Assembly (NCBI GenBank): GCA_003650785.1
Contig: QMRW01000039.1
Location: 1-10,227, forward strand
DNA length: 10,227 nt
From: Thermoprotei archaeon
GTDB lineage: Archaea; Thermoproteota; Thermoprotei; Thermofilales; B20-G17
Reading direction: 5' to 3'
Positions 1 through 5,843 of this stretch are shown here, piece after piece. The notes beneath the pieces are model-generated. The model saw only the letters and a program-made list of their open reading frames with translations, made no database searches and was not told the DNA's origin. Made by a program: the position numbers and the translations under genes. How positions within the stretch are numbered: position 1 is the stretch's first letter; the number at the start of each line of letters is the position of its first letter.

Positions 1-895
1 ATGCTTCCGCCTCAGTAAGACCCATGGTGTATATGAATAGATTCCTAAGTCTCCACCAGTAGTATTTTAAAAACCCTCTTAGAATAGGTCTGTGACTACT
101 CAGGGATAGTGCTGCCATTCTGGCCATATTATCGATAGTAGGCCACTCCTTGAATTTATACTTCATTTGTGTTACGGCATTTAGAGCGGGTACTAGAGAG
201 CCATATGCTACTATACTGCTTCCAAGAAGATCCTCATAAGTGGAGTCTCCTAGGTGTTCTAGAATCTTGTTAATGACTCTATTGATATGTTCCTTCAACA
301 CTATTTGTACCCCCTTTCTCTCTCCGTGTAAATAGATACCTACTCTGGAAGTGTACTCCTCTAGCTTCTCAAGTATCTCTTTGTCTAAGTACCTCTCTAT
401 GTCTCTTGGATAGAGTGTTAAAGGGACTTTCACTGCACTAGCTACATCCAATACTATCGGCATGGAACCGGTGAGAGAGACTTCTTTACTCTGTTCAAGA
501 ATACATCTCATAGTTTTCAGATCCCTAAGATGACTTAGAGATAGAGTTTTTCCGCCCACAAGTGCTAAAATCTCTTCGTTTAGAGAGATAAGCATGCGAT
601 CGAATCCTTGAACCTGATCATTAGTCTCTACTACTCTCTCATCTAGGTCTATATCTTCAACTGGTTTCATAACTTGTATTCTCAATGCATCTCTTAGCAT
701 CTCGTTTGTGTACAGTACTAATGTATCTTCCTCCACATCACCTTTCAGATAGAATGGAACAAGGGGTTGTATTATACAGGGTGTCTGAAAACTCCATGGG
801 AATACTAATATTCTAGCTCTCTGTTTTATCCTTCTCAGTAGAAGTGCTGCCCTTATAGTACTTTGATCGGCCCCTAGTACAACTATAGTCTCCAT
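1..895 (-). CDS. Degenerate pyridine-nucleotide-disulfide oxidoreductase homologue (NADH oxidase / CoA-disulfide reductase type), partial
   Basis: An uninterrupted frame of 298 codons runs from ATG 895 off the left edge; the C-terminus is missing. The order of landmarks follows the CoA-disulfide reductase / NADH oxidase family. There is a beta-alpha start (IVVLGADQST, residues 4-13) and a cysteine in TPCIIQPL (Cys40) where the family has its redox Cys in PCG-x-P. A DKEILEKLEE segment (171-180) matches the strand-helix after the NAD site, and MGLTEAEA (291-298) matches the family's TGLTEKEA. The catalytic machinery looks decayed. The FAD GxGxxG is reduced to GADQST, the second dinucleotide motif to TGSMPIV (142-148), the usual ATG turn is absent near 103-112, and no GD motif is seen near 225-235. 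I infer a protein of this fold that has probably lost FAD and NAD binding. It follows the NAD-salvage gene by 7 bases, with GGGAG at 906-910 as a likely ribosome site, so the two are probably co-transcribed. Confidence 0.72.
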   Translation of the reverse strand, partial: METIVVLGADQSTIRAALLLRRIKQRARILVFPWSFQTPCIIQPLVPFYLKGDVEEDTLVLYTNEMLRDALRIQVMKPVEDIDLDERVVETNDQVQGFDRMLISLNEEILALVGGKTLSLSHLRDLKTMRCILEQSKEVSLTGSMPIVLDVASAVKVPLTLYPRDIERYLDKEILEKLEEYTSRVGIYLHGERKGVQIVLKEHINRVINKILEHLGDSTYEDLLGSSIVAYGSLVPALNAVTQMKYKFKEWPTIDNMARMAALSLSSHRPILRGFLKYYWWRLRNLFIYTMGLTEAEA

Positions 896-902
896 TAATA
901 GG

Positions 903-2165
903 CTACTCCCAAGGTTTTCTGTTTAAATCGAGTTTTTCAAGCTGATCTAAGACATATTCTCGGGTCTCGTGAGGTGATGGAATTTCTCTCACGAGTTCTC
1001 CATTTCTAAGGTAGGGAAGTAGCATTTCCCTCATACTACCGCCACATACCGGACACTGAGATACCTTCTCGTTAATCTCTACCACTATATCTGTCAGGCA
1101 TTTCTGACACCTATAGACTTGCTTCAGACCAGCCATCTTCCCTCTTTTGGCTATAGGTATCCATGAACCTCCTCTTTCCACTGCTACTATGTCCATAGCG
1201 ACATCTATTATTGGTGCATTTGCTATAGTTGATCCTATACCGAAACCATCCGCTCCAGCCTCTATAAGTCTCGATAAGCTCTCTTCATCTATACCACCTG
1301 AGAGAATGATCTTAACCTTTTCCCATCCTCTCAGCTTGAGCTCCCACTTTACTTCTCTTACGATATCCTCAAATCTACCTCTCCTAGAGGAGGGAGTATC
1401 AAGCCTTATACCGTATATGTTTTCAGGACCTAGAGCCTCTACAGCCATTAATGCCTCTTCCTTCTCATCATAGAAGGTATCGACTAACATTATCCTAGGT
1501 ACATCCTTCGGTAGTACCCTGTGAAAGGCCCTCCAAGCCTCTGCATGATTTCCTCTAATAGCCCTATATATTATGATCAAACTATGTGGCATAGTCCCCA
1601 TAGGCTTTACTCCTAGGAATTCAGCCCCTCGTACACAGGAAACTCCATCACAACCGCCAATATAGGCATAGAAACTTATGAAGGGAGAAACGGCTGGATG
1701 CATTCTCCTAGCACCGAATGATAGTATTTTAATCCTATTCCCAGCAATCTTTCTTAATCTAGCAGTCTTAGTAACTATACCTGAACCAAATGCTAGGAAA
1801 CCTAACATCGGTGTCTCATATACTGCAAAGGATGCATACTCACCACTTATCGCTAGTATAGGCTCTCTAGTTCCGTAGTAGTCCCTATCGTAAAAGACAG
1901 ATCCCTCGGGCATGGCATAGAGATCTACTGGAAGTCCTCTGAATAGCTTTATAACATCTCTTAACCCTCCAAGTATAGCCCATCGATAGGATCTGGGCAT
2001 AGAGCTTACAGTAATCTCAGCATATACTCTCACTTTTTCAAGTCCCTCGGATTTCAGTATTTTCACAGTTCTCAGAAAATACACATCTGTAGTGCGTCCT
2101 TTCTTTATGTCATCCGGTAGGGCTACTATGAAATCCTTATCCCTATGTGTCAACTTTGCCACCAT
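903..2165 (-). CDS. pncB: Nicotinate phosphoribosyltransferase (archaeal type, C-terminal zinc ribbon)
   Basis: Converts nicotinate and PRPP, with ATP, to nicotinate mononucleotide in the Preiss-Handler NAD salvage pathway; cytosolic. The 420-residue protein has the family landmarks in order: TTDVYFLRT (25-33) near the N-terminus, GTMPHSL (190-196) with His194 at the position of the autophosphorylated histidine, LDTPSSRRG (255-263), and the phosphate-binding barrel end SGGID (289-293) with GADGFGIGS (304-312). It ends in a zinc ribbon, CQKC (353-356) paired with CPVC (371-374), typical of the archaeal branch. The start at ATG 2165 is supported by a TATA-like TTTTAAAA 22 bases upstream, which places transcription initiation at the start codon (leaderless). 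It appears to be the first gene of a minus-strand unit with the degenerate oxidoreductase 7 bases downstream. Length and motifs are complete, so function is likely intact. Confidence 0.93.
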   Translation of the reverse strand: MVAKLTHRDKDFIVALPDDIKKGRTTDVYFLRTVKILKSEGLEKVRVYAEITVSSMPRSYRWAILGGLRDVIKLFRGLPVDLYAMPEGSVFYDRDYYGTREPILAISGEYASFAVYETPMLGFLAFGSGIVTKTARLRKIAGNRIKILSFGARRMHPAVSPFISFYAYIGGCDGVSCVRGAEFLGVKPMGTMPHSLIIIYRAIRGNHAEAWRAFHRVLPKDVPRIMLVDTFYDEKEEALMAVEALGPENIYGIRLDTPSSRRGRFEDIVREVKWELKLRGWEKVKIILSGGIDEESLSRLIEAGADGFGIGSTIANAPIIDVAMDIVAVERGGSWIPIAKRGKMAGLKQVYRCQKCLTDIVVEINEKVSQCPVCGGSMREMLLPYLRNGELVREIPSPHETREYVLDQLEKLDLNRKPWE

Positions 2166-2175
2166 GACACCTGAT

Positions 2176-2187
2176 AGAAGGACTTCT
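2176..2187. promoter_or_regulatory. Palindrome between TATA box and start of pncB
   Basis: AGAAG-GA-CTTCT is a perfect 5-base inverted repeat with a 2-base spacer. It abuts the TATA-like box and lies where RNA polymerase contacts the pncB promoter. An operator for a dimeric repressor is a natural reading, but the palindrome is short and could be chance. Confidence 0.3.
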
Positions 2188-2195
2188 TTTTAAAA
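2188..2195 (-). promoter_or_regulatory. TATA-like box of pncB
   Basis: TTTTAAAA, preceded on the minus strand by CCCAAA (a possible BRE). Its centre lies about 26 bases from the A of the pncB ATG, the spacing expected for an archaeal leaderless transcript. Confidence 0.55.
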
Positions 2196-2236
2196 TTTGG
2201 GTCATATAATTAGAAATCAGTATTATAAGGATACAT

Positions 2237-2365
2237 CTAAACGGCAACATATGTAAGGGTAAGCAGTGAATTCAGAGCTCCTCCTATAGTGCCCTCTGTG
2301 ATCGAGTAGATGCTGACAGGAAGCCTATGGAGTATGATAAAGTTAGAACTTGATATACTCTTCAT
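2237..2365 (-). other. Possible small or relic reading frame (42 residues from ATG)
   Basis: ATG 2365 to TAG 2237 encodes 42 residues ending in a fairly hydrophobic stretch (GALNSLLTLTYVAV). The frame stays open a further 48 codons upstream, to TGA 2512-2510, without ATG, GTG or TTG. Composition is rich in Ser, Leu and Thr with almost no acidic residues, which resembles the antisense shadows of real genes in this genome. No ribosome site or TATA box is placed convincingly before the ATG. It is recorded because a 90-codon opening is uncommon in such AT-rich DNA. Confidence 0.15.
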
Positions 2366-2580
2366 TGTACACTTCGATAGTAAAGCTCTCTCTAGAAGTC
2401 TATGAGTAGTTTGAAGAGAAGGTAGTGAAAGACTAAACTTAGGGAGAATCCTACGGTGAAAAGCAGCAATACTATATCTAGGGTAGAGAATAGTTAAGCC
2501 TTTTTCTTTTCAATTTACTAATTTGTAAAATCGTGTAGCACTGATATTGTGATTGAAGGAAGGACTAGAACTTCTTAATT

Positions 2581-2877
2581 TTACCTGGAATACCCATAGG
2601 GACGTACTAATGCATTTTCGGAGAAAAGCCTATGTATGTAGTTTATATCCTTTTCATTTAATCCTAGTTCAAGCAGAATCTTTAGCACTTCCTTAAGCTC
2701 AAGCTTGCACTCACTTACTAGAAATGCTATTAATTCCTCCGTGATTAGTACTACATCACCTGTAGTAGGTTCCCTGTGAGAGTCCAAGTATAGTTCTAGC
2801 TTTTTTATGTATTTTTTACTGAGCAGCTTCTCTATTCTAGTAAGGAAGTCCTCTAGATCTATTTCGCACTCCGACAT
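2581..2877 (-). CDS. Hypothetical helical protein, 98 residues
   Basis: I do not recognise the family. The protein is small, acidic-to-neutral and predicted mostly helical. Residues 6-32 form an amphipathic segment (DLEDFLTRIEKLLSKKYIKK), followed by a turn rich in Pro, Thr and Gly (37-41), then two Leu/Ile-rich helices (46-57 and 59-72) and a polar tail ending YGYSR. It has two cysteines (4 and 57) and no signal peptide or membrane span. Codon use matches the neighbouring genes (AGA, AGG, ATA, CTA). It is read away from the 2937 leader frame and probably shares a TATA element with it. The ATG 2877 start is favoured by a TATA-like TTTATA about 30 bases upstream and the purine-rich GAGATGATGAAG before the codon. 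A role in protein-protein contacts is possible but not shown. Confidence 0.65.
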   Translation of the reverse strand: MSECEIDLEDFLTRIEKLLSKKYIKKLELYLDSHREPTTGDVVLITEELIAFLVSECKLELKEVLKILLELGLNEKDINYIHRLFSENALVRPYGYSR

Positions 2878-2907
2878 ACTTCATCATCTCTCTTTTGGAA
2901 AGAGTAG

Positions 2908-2914
2908 TATAAAT
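2908..2914. promoter_or_regulatory. TATA-like element between divergent genes
   Basis: TATAAAT on the plus strand is centred about 26 bases before ATG 2937, the spacing for a leaderless transcript. Read on the minus strand the same bases give TTTATA, about 30 bases before ATG 2877, which would leave a leader of 5-8 bases. No other equally good box is visible in this 59-base spacer, so one element may serve both directions. Confidence 0.5.
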
Positions 2915-2936
2915 GGTTAAACGGTAATAATTGTCT

Positions 2937-3125
2937 ATGAGATCAAGATATTCTCTAGATCACTACATCATAGAGACTCAAGCAGTAAGATTGGAAAAAC
3001 GATATAATAGAATAGTGAATAAAGTTCTTGAAGTGGTTGATAAGTGTGGAAGGGGAAAGCACTATCACGAAAAGACCACTACTTCAAGTCGCATTAGATA
3101 TGACCAATCTGGAGAGTGCACTTAG
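2937..3125 (+). CDS. Short leaderless reading frame overlapping hexulose-6-phosphate synthase
   Basis: ATG 2937 to TAG 3125 encodes 62 residues. The start is placed by the TATAAAT box 26 bases upstream, so ribosomes meeting this transcript would encounter this ATG first. Residues 1-36 look protein-like, with a charged helix (VRLEKRYNRIVNKVLEVV). Residues after about 42 are polar and look out of frame, because they overlap the synthase gene in another reading frame for about 80-100 bases. I recognise no family. It could be a small protein, a leader peptide whose translation affects the synthase downstream, or an accident of the 5' leader. Confidence 0.35.
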   Translation: MRSRYSLDHYIIETQAVRLEKRYNRIVNKVLEVVDKCGRGKHYHEKTTTSSRIRYDQSGECT

Positions 3126-3723
3126 AATAGCACTCAGAAGTTCTAGAGCTGGTGTGGACATTATAGAGGTAGGAACACCCCTTATAAAGAGTGAGGGTGT
3201 TAGAAGCATCAAAATCATCAAGACAGCATTACCTGAAAAGCCCATAGTAGCTGATATGAAGATAGTAGATGCAGGATCGCTAGAGACAGAGCTAGCTATC
3301 AGTGCAGGAGCAGATATAGTAACGGTAATGGCTCTCTCTGATATAAGTACAATAAAGTATACAGTCGAAACAGCTAAATCCTTAGGAGGTAGGGTCATGA
3401 TCGATATGATGAATGTATCCAATCCATTAAGCAGGACTAGGGAAATACTCGATGTCTGTAAACCCGATATTCTCTGCATTCATAGAGGAATAGATGTACA
3501 AAGGAAGTATAGGAGTATAGATTCCATGGTTATGGAAGTTCGTAGACTTAAGAATACGTTTGATATAAAAATAGCAGTTGCAGGAGGCATCGATGAGAGT
3601 ACAGCACCTATATTAGCGAGAGCAGGTGCGGACATCCTTATAGTTGGAAGAGCTATAACTACATCTACCGATATAGAGGGAAAGGTCAGAAGTATTCTTA
3701 CGAGTATGAGTAGGTTAGGGTGA
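3046..3723 (+). CDS. hps: 3-hexulose-6-phosphate synthase (OMP decarboxylase superfamily)
   Basis: Interconverts D-arabino-hex-3-ulose 6-phosphate with ribulose 5-phosphate and formaldehyde. In archaea lacking the oxidative pentose phosphate pathway the cleavage direction supplies pentose for nucleotides. Counting from GTG 3046, the single barrel shows LLQVALDMTN (12-21), EVGTPLIKSEG (41-51), the superfamily DxKxxD as DMKIVDAG (70-77), the His of IHRGID (145-150), and the phosphate-binding VAGGID (178-183) with IVGRAI (199-204). The start is uncertain: TTG 3028, TTG 3037 and GTG 3046 are in frame, yet homologues begin at the equivalent of KRPLLQVALD, 8 codons after GTG 3046. The isomerase partner is not in the window. 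Its TGA overlaps a downstream GTG, and the next gene is probably translated from the same message. Confidence 0.87.
   Translation: MEGESTITKRPLLQVALDMTNLESALRIALRSSRAGVDIIEVGTPLIKSEGVRSIKIIKTALPEKPIVADMKIVDAGSLETELAISAGADIVTVMALSDISTIKYTVETAKSLGGRVMIDMMNVSNPLSRTREILDVCKPDILCIHRGIDVQRKYRSIDSMVMEVRRLKNTFDIKIAVAGGIDESTAPILARAGADILIVGRAITTSTDIEGKVRSILTSMSRLG
3718..3723 (+). promoter_or_regulatory. Ribosome binding site GGGTGA deciding the next start
   Basis: GGGTGA sits 5 bases before ATG 3729, good spacing for the archaeal anti-Shine-Dalgarno. It favours ATG 3729 over the in-frame GTG at 3720, which lies inside this site. The TGA in it is also the stop codon of the synthase gene. Confidence 0.6.
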
Positions 3724-3728
3724 AATAT

Positions 3729-4112
3729 ATGAAGATTCTTGTAGATTCCAAGGTGCTAGAGAAGATAATATCCTATGCTAAAGCTCAGTGCGATAACTTA
3801 TGTCCCGAGGTGAGAGATCCAGAAACCTGTGTATTGTTAGTAGAACTGTGTAAAGTGCTTAAAGTACAGGGACCTCCATGTATAAAGGACTATGGAGGGT
3901 TTAGTGAGGAAGTATTTAAGAAATTAATAGTGGACATAGAGAAGAGACATGATCTAAGTATCCAAGAATTTCTAAAAATGATGAAGGTTAAAGGCCCCTC
4001 TAATCTACAGGAGCAGATAGATGAAATAGACGGAAAATTCGCACTTGAAGTATTGAAAGTGTATAGAGAGTATAGACAGAACAGAGATCTGATAGTCAAA
4101 CTGGAGGACTAA
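3729..4112 (+). CDS. Hypothetical cysteine-containing protein, 127 residues, coupled to the synthase gene
   Basis: I do not recognise the family. The protein is helical and soluble, with no signal peptide or membrane span. Five cysteines fall in the first 51 residues (21, 25, 34, 41 and 51), in a CxxxC - 8 - C - 6 - C - 9 - C pattern that could hold a metal or form disulfides. The C-terminal half is charged and helical (EEVFKKLIVDIEKRHD, 60-75; FALEVLKVYREYRQNRD, 104-120) and includes a KVKGPSNLQEQID turn (87-99). The start at ATG 3729 follows a well-spaced GGGTGA that overlaps the synthase stop, so translation is likely coupled. Proximity suggests a function linked to pentose phosphate supply, but that is inference only. 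Codon use matches its neighbours. Confidence 0.72.
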   Translation: MKILVDSKVLEKIISYAKAQCDNLCPEVRDPETCVLLVELCKVLKVQGPPCIKDYGGFSEEVFKKLIVDIEKRHDLSIQEFLKMMKVKGPSNLQEQIDEIDGKFALEVLKVYREYRQNRDLIVKLED

Positions 4113-4118
4113 TAAAAG
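4111..4118 (+). promoter_or_regulatory. TATA-like box before the GPN-loop GTPase
   Basis: AATAAAAG, overlapping the stop codon of the preceding gene, is centred about 26 bases before the GTG at 4139. A second candidate, TTTATA at 4169-4174, would start transcripts near 4198, about 25 bases before ATG 4223. Which one is used decides the protein's N-terminus. Confidence 0.4.
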
Positions 4119-4222
4119 TTCATATCCGCTAAGATATAGTGATTCAAATAGATTGGGAGAAAGTAAAGTTTATAGTAGAGCTATGCTTTTCTCTGCTGAG
4201 ATCGAGAATAAGGTTATGGAGT

Positions 4223-4996
4223 ATGGTACTCTGTGTCTTTGTGATAGGTCCTGCTGGCTCCGGTAAGAGTACATTTGTAAAGGAGTTCTCAGAATACCTA
4301 GATGACTTCGAGATTTCCAATGTTAAGGTGAATATGGATCCAGCAGTAGATAAGTTACCATATGATCCGGATGTTGATATAAGGGACTATGTAACAGCAA
4401 GTGAACTAGAGGAGAAATTAGGACTAGGACCTAATGGAGCAATAATCGCAGCCACGGATCTTTCTGTGAACTACCTTAGAGATGTGAAGAATAATATAAT
4501 GAGTATGAACCCTGGGTATGTGCTAGTAGATACTCCTGGACAGATGGAATTATTTACGTTTAGGTCTTCGGGAGCAGAGATAATCACACAAATAGCTGAA
4601 GAGAGATCATGCATACTTTTTCTACTGGATTCTGCACTCGTAGCAATGGCCTCTACATTTACATCATCTATTCTACTCTCTATATCAGTATACTACAGAT
4701 TCAACTTACCACAGATAATATTACTCAATAAAATAGATTTAATGAATGAAAATGAGATAGAAAGAGTCATAGAATGGATAAGCTATCCTGATAAGCTGCT
4801 TACAGATCTAAGAAGTGAAGGAACCTCTACTATAGTACAGTTAAATGAGACAATAGTTCAGGCTATAGCCGATTTTATGACTACATTCAATACCATCCCT
4901 ATATCGGCTAAGTATAGGAGAGCATTTGAAAATGTCTATGCCAAGCTTCAACAGATATATGTCGGAGGAGAAGATTACGTTACACTACCACCATAA
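4223..4996 (+). CDS. GPN-loop GTPase
   Basis: A homodimeric P-loop GTPase of the GPN family. The eukaryotic relatives act in RNA polymerase II assembly and nuclear import; the archaeal role is unsettled. All signature motifs are visible, counting from ATG 4223: Walker A GPAGSGKS (9-16), the GPN loop LGPNGA (68-73), DTPGQ (103-107), the guanine-specificity NKID (169-172) and the SAK element (228-230). Its 257 residues match the usual length. The frame also opens at GTG 4139, adding 28 residues. I prefer ATG 4223 because homologues start directly with the first strand (here VLCVFVIGP) and because AAGG at 4210-4213 and GGAG at 4218-4221 precede it. The longer form is not excluded: a TATA-like box sits 26 bases before GTG 4139. 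The gene is followed within 50 bases by the synthetase subunit gene. Confidence 0.92.
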   Translation: MVLCVFVIGPAGSGKSTFVKEFSEYLDDFEISNVKVNMDPAVDKLPYDPDVDIRDYVTASELEEKLGLGPNGAIIAATDLSVNYLRDVKNNIMSMNPGYVLVDTPGQMELFTFRSSGAEIITQIAEERSCILFLLDSALVAMASTFTSSILLSISVYYRFNLPQIILLNKIDLMNENEIERVIEWISYPDKLLTDLRSEGTSTIVQLNETIVQAIADFMTTFNTIPISAKYRRAFENVYAKLQQIYVGGEDYVTLPP

Positions 4997-5002
4997 CAAC
5001 AT

Positions 5003-5037
5003 GTTTTTATCATAGGTGTAATTGAAAGATTAGGTGA
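5003..5037 (+). promoter_or_regulatory. Promoter and ribosome site of the acyl-CoA synthetase beta gene
   Basis: A TATA-like TTTTTAT lies at 5004-5010, placing transcription near 5033. GGTGA at 5033-5037 ends 6 bases before a CTG codon at 5044. The same GGTGA with similar spacing serves the gene at 3729, so it marks CTG 5044 as the start. Confidence 0.5.
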
Positions 5038-5043
5038 GAAGAG

Positions 5044-5739
5044 CTGAGAAAAGAAGCTCAAAGTATACTACAAAAAGTACTAAGCGAAGGAAGGAAATTC
5101 CTCCTGGAGCCTGAAGCAAAGACCTTATGCTCCATCTACACTATTCCTGTTACAGTATTTAAAGTAGCCAAAAGTCCAGAAGATGCTGTTCTTTTCGCTA
5201 AGAAGATAGGATTTCCGGTAGTTATGAAAATAGTTTCCCCTGATATAATCCATAAGACAGATGTTGGAGGAGTCATCTTGAATATTCATAGTGAGGAAGA
5301 GGTCTTAAGATCATATAAACAGATTCTAGAGAATGTAAAGAGGAAAGTACCGAAAGCAAGAGTTTACGGTATACTAGTAGAGGAGATGGCTAAACCCAGT
5401 ATCGAGGTCATAGTAGGCTGTATAAAGGATAGACAATTTGGACACGCTATAATGTTTGGGCTCGGTGGAGTGTTTGTAGAAGTTCTCGAAGACATAACCT
5501 TTAGGATAGTACCCATAACAAGGTACGATGCTGAAGAGATGATAAGAGAAGTAAAGGGTTATAAGGTGTTAAAAGGTTACAGAGGATTTAAAGCTGATAT
5601 AGACAGTATAGTAGAGGTACTACTCAAAGTATCCGAGATGGTATCGGATATAGGGATAATAAATCAGCTGGATCTTAACCCCATATATGTATATGAGAGG
5701 GGGGCTAAGGTAGTTGATGCAAGAATAATACTCGATTAA
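5044..5739 (+). CDS. acdB: ADP-forming acetyl/acyl-CoA synthetase, beta subunit (ATP-grasp), apparent CTG start
   Basis: Makes ATP from ADP and phosphate during conversion of acyl-CoA to the free acid, as the ATP-grasp partner of a separate CoA-binding alpha subunit. From CTG 5044 the protein has 231 residues, matching archaeal beta subunits. It shows EGRKFLLEPEAKTL (15-28), GFPVVMKIVSPDIIHKTDVGGV (56-77) with the conserved HKTDVGG, MFGLGGVFVEVLED (137-150), and the C-terminal LDLNPI (209-214) with VDARIIL (224-230). The frame is open upstream only to TGA 5035-5037. There is no ATG, GTG or TTG before ATG 5224, which would remove 60 conserved residues. GGTGA 6 bases before CTG 5044 therefore makes CTG the best start. 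No alpha subunit gene is in the window. A relative fused or paired with a protein acetyltransferase domain is less likely at this length. Confidence 0.88.
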   Translation: MRKEAQSILQKVLSEGRKFLLEPEAKTLCSIYTIPVTVFKVAKSPEDAVLFAKKIGFPVVMKIVSPDIIHKTDVGGVILNIHSEEEVLRSYKQILENVKRKVPKARVYGILVEEMAKPSIEVIVGCIKDRQFGHAIMFGLGGVFVEVLEDITFRIVPITRYDAEEMIREVKGYKVLKGYRGFKADIDSIVEVLLKVSEMVSDIGIINQLDLNPIYVYERGAKVVDARIILD

Positions 5740-5746
5740 AGTAAAA

Positions 5747-5767
5747 TCTCTCTATCTCTCTAATCCC
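5747..5767 (+). terminator. Pyrimidine-rich tract after the synthetase gene
   Basis: A run of TCTCTCTATCTCTCT begins 7 bases after the stop codon. Pyrimidine- and U-rich tracts end many archaeal transcripts, but this one has few consecutive T residues, so the assignment is weak. Confidence 0.25.
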
Positions 5768-5836
5768 TTAGGAAACCTCACTTCCGATAGAATGCTCATG
5801 GTAGCCATCTGTTTAATTGAATCAAATATCCCTAAA

Positions 5837-5843
5837 TTATATT
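5837..5843 (+). promoter_or_regulatory. TATA-like box of the coiled-coil gene
   Basis: TTATATT after CCCTAAA (possible BRE). Initiation would fall near 5866, just before ATG 5871 and after the in-frame ATG at 5859 and TTG at 5817, so it supports the shortest of the three starts. Confidence 0.45.

Larger units (their letters stand above)
2166..2580. other. Intergenic region between the 98-residue gene and pncB
   Basis: This 415-base gap holds the pncB promoter at its left end. No tRNA, rRNA or strongly base-paired GC-rich RNA is apparent. A T-rich tract TTTTTCTTTT lies on the plus strand at 2501-2510 with no plus-strand gene before it. A minus-strand frame is open from 2509 to a TAG at 2237 (90 sense codons), but its first usual start is ATG 2365, giving only 42 residues. 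Plus-strand frames are broken by several stops. The stretch may hold a decayed gene or a small gene with an unusual start; I recognise no family. Confidence 0.5.

Noticed and set aside
1147..1878. Plus-strand open frames inside the nicotinate phosphoribosyltransferase gene
   Set aside because: They lie opposite conserved motifs of a full-length enzyme and have no promoter or ribosome site of their own.
2296..2360. Possible C/D box guide RNA (GTGATC, CTGA and ATGATA elements)
   Set aside because: The C box does not match RUGAUGA, no proper D box closes the element, and flanking pairing is absent.
5224..5739. Synthetase beta subunit starting at ATG 5224
   Set aside because: This would remove about 60 residues that match the family N-terminus; the reading frame and similarity continue upstream to CTG 5044.
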